Shown here piece by piece: positions 17,379 through 26,736 of a DNA stretch of 64,000 bases. Under the pieces are notes generated by a model. It was not told the DNA's origin. It saw only the letters and a list, made by a program, of their open reading frames with translations, and made no database searches. The position numbers were made by a program, and so were the translations under genes. How positions within the stretch are numbered: the first letter of the stretch is position 1; every line of letters begins with the position of its first letter. Origin of the DNA: G963677445 sp963678275 (lineage in GTDB: Bacteria > Bacteroidota > Ignavibacteria > Ignavibacteriales > Melioribacteraceae); contig OY782765.1 in the NCBI GenBank assembly GCA_963678275.1, positions 3,968,001-4,032,000 on the forward strand. The letters are read 5' to 3'.

Positions 17379-18221
17379 ATGAAAATTCAAAAATATACTC
17401 CGCGTGGTTTATCAGGAGCCTTTATAGATCATATCGCGCTTCATGATAAAAGCGCTGTGAATGATGATCAAATTATAACGGTTTTGCCCGATGGTATGAC
17501 TGAACTGATTATTGATTATGAGAATCAGTACGAGCGGAAAATATATATTAACAATAAAGAGGGCAGTATATGCGGATCGCAGCTTATCGGTATTAAAAGT
17601 TTTCCCCATCTTGTTTCATTTTCAGAAATTGACGCGGGAATAGCTGTCCGTTTTAAACCCGGATGTTTATCATTTTTCACTTCAATAAAAATGAGTGAAA
17701 TCCGAGACCTCTCTGTCAGAGCGGAGGATGTTTTCGGAAAAGGAATTAAAGTTCTTGAAAATCAAATTTTTCGCGCTTCAGATAACAGTGAGAAAATAAT
17801 ATTCATTGAAGCCTTTTTTGAAGAGCTTTTGAAGGACCGTGCGCAAAGCAATTCTGTTAAAGAAAAAATAGAGAAAATTTATCAGACACCGGGTAGAACA
17901 AAACTGTCTGATACTCTGGTTGAAAATAGTTACTACAAAAAAACAGAGAGGGATTTCCAGAAAAATGTCGGGATTTCACCAAAATTATTTTCCAGGATTG
18001 TCAGATTAAACTATGCGCTGTTTCTTATTAGCAGAAACTCAGACAGAAGTTTGGCCGAAATCGCCTGCAGTGCCGGATATTACGACCAGGCTCATTTTAT
18101 TAAAGATTTTACCCGCTTTACAAACCGCAAGCCGGGAGAGTTTTCACGCAATCTTACAGACATAGAGCAGTTCAACCTGACTATTCTCAGCGCCCGGTTC
18201 AATTATGCCTCTCCCTCCTGA
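17379..18221 (+). CDS. AraC-family transcriptional regulator
   Basis: 280 residues. The N-terminal half (VLPDGMTELIIDYE at about 29-42, then HLVSFSEIDAGIAVRFKPG) resembles the sensor domain called DUF6597, found in many AraC-like regulators. The C-terminal 100 residues hold the two helix-turn-helix motifs, with SLAEIACSAGYYDQAHFIKDFTRFTNRKPGEF at about 225-256 as the AraC signature. No ligand or target is evident. It stands alone between a DUF6992-like gene and the S41 protease gene, all on the same strand but with gaps of 90 to 140 bases. Confidence 0.9.
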   Translation: MKIQKYTPRGLSGAFIDHIALHDKSAVNDDQIITVLPDGMTELIIDYENQYERKIYINNKEGSICGSQLIGIKSFPHLVSFSEIDAGIAVRFKPGCLSFFTSIKMSEIRDLSVRAEDVFGKGIKVLENQIFRASDNSEKIIFIEAFFEELLKDRAQSNSVKEKIEKIYQTPGRTKLSDTLVENSYYKKTERDFQKNVGISPKLFSRIVRLNYALFLISRNSDRSLAEIACSAGYYDQAHFIKDFTRFTNRKPGEFSRNLTDIEQFNLTILSARFNYASPS

Positions 18222-18359
18222 ATTTGTCTAAAATTTACAATACTATTTAGCAGTTATTCTCCATTTTTGAGTCTGTTGTTTTTTTATACAGCCGGGAGAG
18301 AATTTAAAATTTCGGTAAAATTCGGACAAATAATCATTAATAAACAAGGAGATAGTGCC

Positions 18360-19691
18360 ATGAACCCGGGAAAGATAAGCCTCCGTATAATAATTTCTGC
18401 AATTTGTTTTTTGATCCTTTCTGCCGAATTTGTGGCGCAGCAGGAAAACAAATTTATTTCTTCCGCCGAAAAAAAAGAGGTTGTTGACTCAGTAGCCCTT
18501 TTTATGGAAAACTACTATGTGTTTCCCGATAAAGGAAAAGAGATAGCTGATTATATAAAAAACAGATTTGAGGATGATGAATATGAAGAGATTAATGACC
18601 CTCTCGAATTCAGCGGCAAAATAACGAAGGATTTAAGGGCTATAAATAACGACAGGCATATATCCCTGATATATGCTCCTGATATGATAAAACGAATAAA
18701 AGAAAGTCAGGCCGCAAAGAATGATGATTTTGATAAATATGAACTCGAGCTCTCCAGGAAAAGAAACTTTGGTTTTGAAGAAGTCAAAATCCTGGATGGA
18801 AATATCGGTTACCTGAAACTGAACAGTTTTGATGATGCCGGAGAGGCCGGTGAAACAGCCATAGCCGCGATGAATTTTTTCGCCTACGCGGACGCGATTA
18901 TTTTTGATCTTAGAAATAATGGCGGAGGCAGCCCGAGTATGATTCAGCTTATTTCCAGCTACCTGTTTGATGAGCCGGTTCATCTTAATTCATTTTATAT
19001 TCGAAAGGGGGAACGAACGAAACAGTTCTGGACACAGGCAAATGTTACAGGCCGGAAAATGACAAACGCGGATGTATATGTATTAACAAGCGGTTATACC
19101 TTTTCTGCGGCTGAAGAGTTTACATATAATCTCAAAAATATGGAACGCGCGACTATAATAGGGGAAACCACCGGGGGAGGCGCTCATCCTGTCAGCGGAT
19201 ATTACGTCAATGACAATTTCAGAGTTATAATTCCTTTTGGCAAAGCAGTTAACCCTGTTACCAAAAGCAATTGGGAAGGAACGGGAATAACACCTCATGT
19301 GGAAGTATCCCGGGATAAAGCGCTGATCACGGCTCACATTAAAGCCCTCGAGAAACTTAAAGAGAAAGAAAATGATGAAAGGATTATCGCCAAATATCAG
19401 TGGGCTCTTGAAGGATTATATGCCAAAGAAAACCCGGTTGAAATAGATAAGGAAATTTTAGTATCATACGCGGGTGACTATTCTCCCAGAAAAATAACTT
19501 TCGAAGATGGTAAGCTATATTACCAGAGGGAAGGCCGCCCAAAATACAGGATGATACCAATCAAAAAAGACCTCTTCGGATTTGAGGAATTATCCTACTT
19601 CAGACTAAAAATTATCAAAGAAAATAATAAAGTGGTCGCGGTAGAAGGTCATTATGATAATGGCAAAACCGACAGGAATGAAAAGAAATAA
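18360..19691 (+). CDS. S41-family peptidase (tail-specific protease-like), exported
   Basis: 443 residues from ATG 18360, supported by AAGGAG upstream and by the signal peptide it creates (cleavage after about FVAQ, residue 27). Residues 35-110 are the N-terminal S41 domain. The catalytic domain has FDLRNNGGG (182-190) and TSGYTFSAAEEF with the probable nucleophile Ser249, then GETTGGGAHP. No PDZ domain is evident, as in the shorter retinol-binding-protein-like or tricorn-core S41 enzymes. A roughly 100-residue C-terminal beta domain follows. It should act in the periplasm on peptide or protein C-termini. A bidirectional hairpin follows the stop. Confidence 0.88.
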   Translation: MNPGKISLRIIISAICFLILSAEFVAQQENKFISSAEKKEVVDSVALFMENYYVFPDKGKEIADYIKNRFEDDEYEEINDPLEFSGKITKDLRAINNDRHISLIYAPDMIKRIKESQAAKNDDFDKYELELSRKRNFGFEEVKILDGNIGYLKLNSFDDAGEAGETAIAAMNFFAYADAIIFDLRNNGGGSPSMIQLISSYLFDEPVHLNSFYIRKGERTKQFWTQANVTGRKMTNADVYVLTSGYTFSAAEEFTYNLKNMERATIIGETTGGGAHPVSGYYVNDNFRVIIPFGKAVNPVTKSNWEGTGITPHVEVSRDKALITAHIKALEKLKEKENDERIIAKYQWALEGLYAKENPVEIDKEILVSYAGDYSPRKITFEDGKLYYQREGRPKYRMIPIKKDLFGFEELSYFRLKIIKENNKVVAVEGHYDNGKTDRNEKK

Positions 19692-19734
19692 ATCACTTCA
19701 ATGATCTATTGTTAGGTACGGCTTCTTAAACAGA

Positions 19735-19770
19735 ATTTCGGGCATTACTCTCCGGGAGATTGCCCGAAAT
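19735..19770. terminator. bidirectional terminator hairpin
   Basis: Perfect 10-base arms ATTTCGGGCA and TGCCCGAAAT enclose a 16-base loop that itself contains a small CTCCGGGAG hairpin. It sits between the convergent S41 and chemotaxis genes. Confidence 0.7.
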
Positions 19771-19913
19771 ATTGTTTCGGAAAAACCATAGCTTTTTAGC
19801 GTAAATTCCCGTAACGTATACTTTTAAAAATCTCCGAAAACGAAGTGTCACTGTACTAAATTCTGAAAGAATTATCTGACTACAAGGACAGCCGGGAGCT
19901 ATGAATTATCTGA

Positions 19914-21650
19914 TTATTTCAATCTTTTTGTATTTACTATCTCTATCTCACCGATACTAAATTGTGAAATCATGCCATGAAGATTTTCGGTTAATCCATT
20001 TAATTCATAAGCTGATTTTGAAATCTGCTCAATTGTTAAAGCTGTTTCATTCACAACCTGGTTGATACTCTCGATACTCCTTGTTATCTCCTCAGCCGAT
20101 GATGATTGTTCCTCTGCCGCGGCGGCCACCTGATTGATTGTGTCAACAACTTTATCAGCCCCCTGAATGATACTCTTTAATGCGACACTTGCTTTATTGG
20201 CCAGTTCTTTACCCTTCTGAACCTCCGATGTCCCTTCTTCAATTGAATTCACGGCAACAGAAGTGTCACTCTGAATGCCTGTAATTTTTTCAGAAATTTC
20301 TTTGGTTGCTTTTGTGGTCCTTTCGGCGAGTTTTCTGACTTCATCAGCAACTACGGCAAATCCTCTTCCCTGTTCACCGGCGCGCGCAGCTTCAATTGCG
20401 GCGTTTAATGCCAATAAATTTGTCTGATCGGCAATATCATTAATTACCTGAATAATTTCACCGATTTCCTGACTGCTGCTTCCTAACTTTATAACTGTTT
20501 CCGAAGCTTTTAGTACTACTTCGGCAATTCTGTTCATTCCTTCCACTGTATTGGAAACAACACTGCCTCCATCTTTTGCTATTTTTCCGGAATCGTTCGC
20601 GAAACCGGAAGCTGTCGAAGCGTTGCCGGCAGTCTCGGTAATTGTTCTGCTCATCTGTTCAATTGCCGAAGCAACTTCTGAAGTCTGAGAGCTTTGTTCC
20701 TGTGTTCCGGCAGCCATTTCTTCAATGCTCGATGATATAGTGCTGCTGGCTTCATTTGTACGATTTATCGCCTCAACAATTTGTTTAAGCGTTTCCCTCA
20801 TTTTAATTATGCTGTCATTAAAACCATTAATCAGTCTTTTTTCATATTCCACAATATTTGTATTTTCGACTTTCGAAGAATCTGAAAGGCTTAGTGAAAT
20901 TGTCAGATCGCCATTAGAAAATTTATTAAATCCATTCAGAAGATTCTGGATAAAACCGTTAACATATTCTGCCTCTCTGACCTGTGCCTCAATCTGAAGT
21001 CTTGCTTCTTTTTCCTCCCTTTCTTTTTCTTCACGCAGTTTTTCTGTTGCCTCTTTTACTTTTTGCTCAATTGAAGCTTTTTCTTCCTTAAGTTCCTGTT
21101 TTACTTTTTCCTGAATTGATACCAATACGGCAGTTAGAGCGGCCAATACAACCACACCACCGATAAGGTAGACCCCTATATCAACCAATTCTTGATCTGT
21201 ATTATATAGTGTCAGATTCTCAATAATTGCTTCATGTTTTATAATCATTATTAAATATGTTGCCGCTACAATTATACTCCAGATATATCCATTTCGTTTA
21301 TCTTTTATTATCATTGCAACTACAGGCACAAATATCATATAAAATGAATGTACCGAGTGTATGCTTCCTGTCATTGTAATGGAGGAAATCAGTTGCAAAT
21401 AAACCGCAATAATGAATAGATTGGCAGCAGATTTATATGAATTTGTGTTTTTATAATAAAACAAATCCAAAATTAATACAGCAGCGCCGATTAAAGTTGT
21501 TGATGCTGAAGCGCTTCTGCTTTTCAAAAAATCAATAGGCGCAAAAAGTAAATATAAACCAAAAACTGTTAGTACAATCGATATAAATAAAATAGCTTTT
21601 TCACGTTCCTCACTACCAATACCATCCGGAATAAAATAATTAATCCGCAT
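19914..21650 (-). CDS. methyl-accepting chemotaxis protein, polytopic sensor type
   Basis: 578 residues. Instead of a periplasmic ligand domain the N-terminal 175 residues form about six membrane helices, an integral sensor. A charged coiled coil (about 180-225) and a HAMP-like linker (ending NGDLTISL near 250) follow. The signalling domain then carries the invariant hairpin tip EIIQVINDIADQTNLLALNAAIEAARAGEQGRGFAVVADEVRKLAE. It would bind CheW and CheA. No che genes are in the window. The start has GGAGAT upstream. Signal type cannot be read; membrane state or a hydrophobic or intracellular cue is plausible. Confidence 0.92.
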   Translation of the reverse strand: MRINYFIPDGIGSEEREKAILFISIVLTVFGLYLLFAPIDFLKSRSASASTTLIGAAVLILDLFYYKNTNSYKSAANLFIIAVYLQLISSITMTGSIHSVHSFYMIFVPVVAMIIKDKRNGYIWSIIVAATYLIMIIKHEAIIENLTLYNTDQELVDIGVYLIGGVVVLAALTAVLVSIQEKVKQELKEEKASIEQKVKEATEKLREEKEREEKEARLQIEAQVREAEYVNGFIQNLLNGFNKFSNGDLTISLSLSDSSKVENTNIVEYEKRLINGFNDSIIKMRETLKQIVEAINRTNEASSTISSSIEEMAAGTQEQSSQTSEVASAIEQMSRTITETAGNASTASGFANDSGKIAKDGGSVVSNTVEGMNRIAEVVLKASETVIKLGSSSQEIGEIIQVINDIADQTNLLALNAAIEAARAGEQGRGFAVVADEVRKLAERTTKATKEISEKITGIQSDTSVAVNSIEEGTSEVQKGKELANKASVALKSIIQGADKVVDTINQVAAAAEEQSSSAEEITRSIESINQVVNETALTIEQISKSAYELNGLTENLHGMISQFSIGEIEIVNTKRLK

Positions 21651-21745
21651 AAATAATAATCTCCAAAATTTTTTTATTAATTATCGAAGATTATTTTTTA
21701 TTTTTCACTCGAAAACAAAGAAAAAATTTATTTAACTATTACACT

Positions 21746-22135
21746 ATGAACATCCATCACATTGCTATCTTGTGTGAAGACCTGGAAAAGATAAAAGCAT
21801 TTTACTGCCGTTATTTCGGTTGTATCGCCGGTAATAAATATATCAATGATAAAAATGGTTTCGAATCATATTTCCTCCATTTTGAGGATGGAGCCAGAAT
21901 CGAACTAATGAAAAAGGCATGGATTATAAAAGTTGAGGAATCTCCCGATTCGGAGTACATTGGCCTGGCGCATATCGCGATATCCACCGGAAGTGTCGAA
22001 AATGTAGATCACCTGACTGAAATATTGCGGTCTCATGGATACGAGGTTATCACCAATCCCCGCAGAACCGGCGAAGGCTGCTATGAAAGCCCAATTCTCG
22101 ATCCCGATGGTAACAGGGTGGAAATAACTGTGTAA
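21746..22135 (+). CDS. VOC-superfamily (glyoxalase/bleomycin-resistance-like) protein
   Basis: 129 residues with two beta-alpha-beta-beta-beta repeats. His4/His5 near the N-terminus, Glu in ARIELMKK (about 52-59), His73 in LAHIAIS and the final Glu in NRVEITV form the usual metal-binding set. The closing DPDGNRVEI is the VOC signature. It could be a lactoylglutathione lyase-like enzyme, a dioxygenase or a drug-binding protein; no neighbour decides. It is divergent from the chemotaxis gene and convergent with the NTPase operon. Confidence 0.88.
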   Translation: MNIHHIAILCEDLEKIKAFYCRYFGCIAGNKYINDKNGFESYFLHFEDGARIELMKKAWIIKVEESPDSEYIGLAHIAISTGSVENVDHLTEILRSHGYEVITNPRRTGEGCYESPILDPDGNRVEITV

Positions 22136-22179
22136 TTAGGAGTGTTGAAGATTTTTGTATAAACAAATTCCAGAGTTGT

Positions 22180-24249
22180 TTATTTTATTTTTAACCATTG
22201 TTTCACATAGTTTCTTTCTTCCAAAGGCAGTTCAAATAAAATCCTTGAATCATCTTTAATTATATATTGCGCGGCAACATCAAACAATCGACACATAACA
22301 GATAGAGGTTCTTCTCTTTTTAAAATCGGGATAATGGAGGTACGGATAAATTCCAATCTGGATTGCTTCCAATCACTATAATTGACCAGAATATCGGTCA
22401 ACGTTCCAAGCATTCCATTAACAAATTGTTCTTTATATTTACTTTTTTCGAAAATATATAATTCTTTTTTCAAAGTTTCTTCAAGAGTGGAACCGACCAT
22501 ATTCCTGAATATATAACTATTAATTTCTTTCGCGAGCAAAGTTATTTCTTTTTGCCATTCATAATTTTCCCCAACTTCTAATGTTTTTCCTAATTGGTTT
22601 ATCCCATCTTCGATATTGCTCATCTGGAAATGAGCTAAAGAAATAAAAAAGTAGGAAGCGCAAAATGAAGGATTAAGTTTTATTCCCTTTGTATGAGCTG
22701 AAATCGATTCTTTATATTTACCTGAACTTCTCAACAGTTCACCAAGTAATGGATATACAAGTAGATTTTCAGGATTAAGTTTTTCCGCTTCTTTAACATG
22801 ACTCAGCGCCAAATCATTTTTTCCATTCATCCATTCCATCAATCCCAATTGCATTATAGAGTCTGCGTCTGCCGTGCTAAAATGTGATAATTCTTTGTAG
22901 ACTTTTTTTGATTTTGCTGATCGATAATCAGTTTTTTGATCTTTAATCAGACCAAAAGACTGCATCGCATTTTCAATATATAATAACTCGGTATTGAACT
23001 CCTTGTATCGTTCGTTTTTCTTAGTTGATAAAAGAAGCGAGTTGATTTCCTGACTTTTTTTTAGTTCCTCAAATGTGTAAAATCTTTCTAAAAAATCAAC
23101 GAACAGTTTGATAGGATAGCCTTTGTTTTCTTTAATTTCAAAACATATTCTCAGCAATGGTTCCTTAAGTTCATAATATGACTCTCTTCCATCCTTTGTC
23201 GAGATAACCAGTTTTCTATCGGTCAGTTTTTTTAATTGCCCTGAGGCGGTTTGAGATGTTATAAAACATCCGGCCGATATTTCTTTTACTGTTCTGGGAA
23301 GTCGTTCCTCGCTTAAATATTCAAGAATTTTTTGCTGCTGTGCTGAAAGTGAATGCAGATGTTCCTGATAATATGAAGTCAGGTTATCGGCCATTTCAAG
23401 GAATGAATTCGAAATTTCCGTAATTGAAGTCCGGTCAAGGAATTGATAAAAGGTTATGACAAGCCTGGGATTACCACTGGTTATCTCATGAATAGCCTTA
23501 ATTTTGCCTCTTCCTTCCGAACTTTGAAATATTTCTCTCAGTTTATCATTGTGTTCATGAATAGCAAGTTTGTCAAGTAACTTAGTAGTTTCCTCAAAAG
23601 TTAAATTATCGAGGTGGTGTACATTAAAAAACCCATAGAATGGTGCGCTCTGGGATTGAATGTCATCAAATAGATTTTGAGTTGTAGCAATAATTACCCA
23701 AACAGGATCCTGCTGAATCATGTCTCTGAACTTGCGCTGACCTTTGATTCCCATCCCTTTTATTTCTGAAAAAATCTCTCCAAGATTTTCACAAAATAAC
23801 AATAATCTCCGGTTACCGACATATTCAATGATATATAGTTTTGCTTCTTTTTCAGCATCTGTTATTTGCATTGAAGTCAGGGATCGCAATTTTTCACTGA
23901 TTTTTTCCGGATCTGGCTCCTGCTTTTCAAATGATTTAAGAATCCTGATCAGCCAGTCCAAAAAAGTTGCCACACCCCTTTCTTCTTCTTTTAAATATGC
24001 AATTACAACCTGATCATTGATTTGAGTGTTTGCTGTAATCCTGTTATTCAAGACTGCCAGCAAATGAGTTTTGCCAATGCCGCGCGGCCCTACCAAAAGC
24101 CAATGATAACCTGCCTGGGTCTTCACGCTTTCATTTATATCTTTTTCAATTCTTTTTACAAGATCATTGTTTGTCACCAGAATCTTTTCAAGAAGTTCTG
24201 GTGTGCAGTTACCCGGGCTGTATTTCATGATTGAATTTATTTTATTCAT
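22180..24249 (-). CDS. STAND-like ATPase with winged helix and TPR repeats
   Basis: 689 residues from ATG 24249, chosen because AGAGGG lies upstream; this start is 2 bases after the stop of the partner gene. Walker A GPRGIGKTH is at 54-62. A hydrophobic strand ending in C-E (LLLFCEN, about 150) stands for Walker B, where the usual Asp is Cys. A sensor region (WVIIATTQ) follows. At about 305-365 comes a winged helix (TVKEISAGCFITSQTASGQLKKLTDRKLV). The C-terminal third has at least two TPR-like repeats (KNDLALSHVKEAEKLNPEN and GKYKESISAHTKGIKLNPS). The architecture suits a regulated scaffold or defence-type NTPase. I cannot name the family. Confidence 0.75.
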   Translation of the reverse strand: MNKINSIMKYSPGNCTPELLEKILVTNNDLVKRIEKDINESVKTQAGYHWLLVGPRGIGKTHLLAVLNNRITANTQINDQVVIAYLKEEERGVATFLDWLIRILKSFEKQEPDPEKISEKLRSLTSMQITDAEKEAKLYIIEYVGNRRLLLFCENLGEIFSEIKGMGIKGQRKFRDMIQQDPVWVIIATTQNLFDDIQSQSAPFYGFFNVHHLDNLTFEETTKLLDKLAIHEHNDKLREIFQSSEGRGKIKAIHEITSGNPRLVITFYQFLDRTSITEISNSFLEMADNLTSYYQEHLHSLSAQQQKILEYLSEERLPRTVKEISAGCFITSQTASGQLKKLTDRKLVISTKDGRESYYELKEPLLRICFEIKENKGYPIKLFVDFLERFYTFEELKKSQEINSLLLSTKKNERYKEFNTELLYIENAMQSFGLIKDQKTDYRSAKSKKVYKELSHFSTADADSIMQLGLMEWMNGKNDLALSHVKEAEKLNPENLLVYPLLGELLRSSGKYKESISAHTKGIKLNPSFCASYFFISLAHFQMSNIEDGINQLGKTLEVGENYEWQKEITLLAKEINSYIFRNMVGSTLEETLKKELYIFEKSKYKEQFVNGMLGTLTDILVNYSDWKQSRLEFIRTSIIPILKREEPLSVMCRLFDVAAQYIIKDDSRILFELPLEERNYVKQWLKIK

Positions 24250-24251
24250 GT

Positions 24252-25451
24252 TTACCCTCTGTTCTTTAACCACCATTTTTTGATTATTCCGTATTGGAAT
24301 CTGTATTTCCTCAATTCATTAACATCCTCTCTTCGCAAATAGTGATCTTTTTGTAATAGTGATAATGTTTGCTTAAATAATGAAATATCCCCGTTTTTGA
24401 GTTCTATTTTATGTTTTATTGTATTTAATAAAGTGTTTTCATCTTGTGCCTCAGCACACCGACTTATTTCATCGAGTATACATGATGCCAGTTCTCTTGA
24501 TTTTTCATGAAAGTTATAATATACAAAAATTCGTTCCGCATAATGTCCAAAATGAGCTTTGTCTTCCGGATCGGAAATTAATTCGGTTAATACATTCTCA
24601 ATACTCCCGATATCAATTGGCATCTTTTCTTTTATAAGTCCATTCACGACATGATTAATATAAAAAGGAATGCCATCTGTTTTTTCTGCAATTATTTTTG
24701 ACATTTCTTCGATATTATTTTTTAGTGTTATCTCGTTATCCTTTATTAATCCCTCTATCCCGCTTCTGGCCAGATTTAGTGCATTATCTTTTTTTAACGC
24801 TCCCAGGGAGTAAGTTACCATATCATTCGTCGGATCATTTCTGTACCCCGAACTGATTAATTCTGATACCACAAGGTGCAACCCGATTGAGCCTGTATAT
24901 ACCATTCTGAGTTTACCTGTGTCATCCATTACCCTGAAATCTCTTAATACATCAAGCAGCTCCATTGCCGCTTTTTCTCCATGATCACTCTTTATATTTG
25001 ATATCATTAATGGGAGCTCATCCCAAAAGAATACAATCTTCTCTTCGAAGTTTTGTATTATGTCTTCGAATACGAGGGATAAGATTTTCTTCCAATTTGT
25101 TTTAATTAAGGGTATTTCCCAGTTACCCAATTTTGCACCGGCAATCGAACTATAAAACTGCTGAGTTTTACTTAAAAGCTTCCCCTTTTTTGATAAAATT
25201 GGAGTTACCATATCTAAAATTTTTGAAATAAATTCTTCCGGAGACCTTACTCCTTCTATTACCTGGAATATGGGGCGCCAGCCTTCTTGTGGTTCTTTAT
25301 ACATTTTGTAAATTACTGATGTTTTACCAATGCGTCGTTCAGCCGTTAAAACAATGCTGTCGTTTTCAAGTGTATTCCACATATCCCTTATAAAAGAGTC
25401 TCTTCCAATTACTCTATTGGGTGGGACATGGCCTCCAAGTATTGGTCTCAT
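24252..25451 (-). CDS. AAA-type ATPase (archaeal-ATPase-like, COG1672 type)
   Basis: 399 residues with a perfect ribosome site AAGGAGG before ATG 25451. The N-terminus, PPNRVIGRDSFIRDMWNTL, leads to a P-loop AERRIGKTS (about 38-46). Walker B with a D-E pair is IVFFWDELPLMIS (about 145-157). The C-terminal 150 residues are helical, ending in a probable winged-helix segment (SLLQKDHYLRRE). Related proteins are often mobile and poorly understood. It is the first gene of a two-NTPase operon, and the promoter region just upstream is rich in TACG palindromes, which suggests a specific regulator or self-regulation. Confidence 0.75.
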   Translation of the reverse strand: MRPILGGHVPPNRVIGRDSFIRDMWNTLENDSIVLTAERRIGKTSVIYKMYKEPQEGWRPIFQVIEGVRSPEEFISKILDMVTPILSKKGKLLSKTQQFYSSIAGAKLGNWEIPLIKTNWKKILSLVFEDIIQNFEEKIVFFWDELPLMISNIKSDHGEKAAMELLDVLRDFRVMDDTGKLRMVYTGSIGLHLVVSELISSGYRNDPTNDMVTYSLGALKKDNALNLARSGIEGLIKDNEITLKNNIEEMSKIIAEKTDGIPFYINHVVNGLIKEKMPIDIGSIENVLTELISDPEDKAHFGHYAERIFVYYNFHEKSRELASCILDEISRCAEAQDENTLLNTIKHKIELKNGDISLFKQTLSLLQKDHYLRREDVNELRKYRFQYGIIKKWWLKNRG

Positions 25452-25476
25452 AATGCCTCCTTATACGTTACTTTTT

Positions 25477-25513
25477 ACGTACGTTTATATTAGCGTACGA
25501 TAATTACATCGTA
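25477..25513 (-). promoter_or_regulatory. palindrome cluster upstream of the NTPase operon
   Basis: A dyad TACGAT (25496-25501) / ATCGTA (25508-25513) with a 6-base spacer lies next to the self-complementary ACGTACGT (25477-25484). The cluster begins 26 bases before the start codon, where an operator would sit. The same TACGAT/ATCGTA half-sites recur at 62491-62509 and 63190-63210. Confidence 0.5.
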
Positions 25514-25626
25514 TAATACAAAATTTCGGGCATTTTTCCAAATCTTTTTTACTTTTTCCCAACGTTGATATATTGAATCCCAAAATCGGCTGTACTATTT
25601 TTGAATTTTCAGGAGGTAACAGTATT

Positions 25627-25743
25627 TTGAAATGGATAAAAAAAGTCTCAAGTGGGCTCAATATAAGAGACCTGCCGGTAAAACGACAAAAAAAGATTCG
25701 GGATGTCTTGTTACTGCACGAGTGGTATAGTTGGTGGAATTAA
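25627..25743 (+). CDS. possible small protein, 38 residues
   Basis: A TTG start at 25627 has a strong AGGAGG at 25611-25616, ten bases upstream. The frame encodes 38 residues with a basic N-terminal half and a Trp-rich end (HEWYSWWN). It is divergent from the NTPase operon and close to its promoter. It could be a small regulator or toxin-like peptide, or a remnant. There is no family evidence; the case rests on the ribosome site and the composition. Confidence 0.35.
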   Translation: MKWIKKVSSGLNIRDLPVKRQKKIRDVLLLHEWYSWWN

Positions 25744-25864
25744 CCACGGGGTTTGCTGTGGAAAAGTAGGAATGATGTGTTGGAATATCTTGAAAAAATA
25801 TCCTCTTTTTAAAGAAATATAATCATAAATTGATATCAGAATAATAATTATCCGGGGAAAATCC

Positions 25865-26713
25865 ATGAAAGTAAAAAAGGGTGGTTTTGCTGATATGACC
25901 CATTTCGGAAAATTTCGCCACTTTTATTTCGCGTTGCTATTACTAATTATTTTTGTCGGTTATCATTATTATCACCCGGTTTTACGCTGGGATATCTTTG
26001 AGGGAAACAGTTACCAGTATTTTATGTATCAACAGGATTTGATTGATGAGGATTATAACAAATCGGTAGCAATTATTCCCAAATTACTTAAAAATTATTC
26101 TTATGATGAACTGGAGAAGGTTTTCAAAGAAAATGAAGACTTCCGATTCTCTATTGAAGATTGTACTACTTCAAAGGAATATCTTGGTTTTGGAAATCTG
26201 AGTATTAGGTTTGACTCTTTGGGAAAAGTATGTAATACAAATCTTTATATTAAACCATATCAATTTCCTGAGACAAAAGATGCTGAATTATATACACCGC
26301 TTATTAGCTATATAATTGAAGGTGGAGGAGTTATACCACCGCCATTACTTGGAATGATGGGTATTTGGCTCTTTTTTGTGCTCGTTGCCGCATTTATAAT
26401 ACTCGGCAATATACTGCTGTATCTGAAGTTCAAAAACAGGTTAAGACTGCATGCGGTTATCCTATATAACACACTCATTTTATTATTGAATACAATAGAA
26501 TATTCATTCTCTTCAAAATACATGATAAATGGTGAAGCCGAAGCATCCTTACAAGTCGGAGGAATGAGCGCCCAAAAATTTATGTTCATGTTAATGGGCG
26601 TCTTAAACAACTATCACGGGGTAATATTTGATGTAAGTATAGTCGCGATAATTATAACGATATTATCCCTGGTATACCTGAATAAAAAAAGTCTGCAAAG
26701 AGGTGAAGTATAA
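25865..26713 (+). CDS. membrane protein of unknown function
   Basis: 282 residues. One N-terminal membrane helix (about 21-39) is followed by a roughly 120-residue extracytoplasmic domain (40-155) and then three or four helices (about 160-185, 193-212, 255-275). GGGVIPPPLLGM precedes the second helix. GGGGAAAA lies before the ATG. The stop codon is embedded in a 13-bp hairpin shared with the convergent kinase gene. I recognise no family and it has no cotranscribed partner. Confidence 0.65.
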   Translation: MKVKKGGFADMTHFGKFRHFYFALLLLIIFVGYHYYHPVLRWDIFEGNSYQYFMYQQDLIDEDYNKSVAIIPKLLKNYSYDELEKVFKENEDFRFSIEDCTTSKEYLGFGNLSIRFDSLGKVCNTNLYIKPYQFPETKDAELYTPLISYIIEGGGVIPPPLLGMMGIWLFFVLVAAFIILGNILLYLKFKNRLRLHAVILYNTLILLLNTIEYSFSSKYMINGEAEASLQVGGMSAQKFMFMLMGVLNNYHGVIFDVSIVAIIITILSLVYLNKKSLQRGEV

Positions 26714-26728
26714 AGTATACTTCACCTC
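26700..26728. terminator. hairpin spanning the stop codon, between convergent genes
   Basis: Perfect 13-base arms (GAGGTGAAGTATA and its complement) with a 3-base spacer. The TAA of the upstream + strand gene is inside the left arm and loop. No T-tract follows on either strand, so it may stabilise the transcript end rather than terminate alone. Confidence 0.55.
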
Positions 26729-26736
26729 GCCGATAT

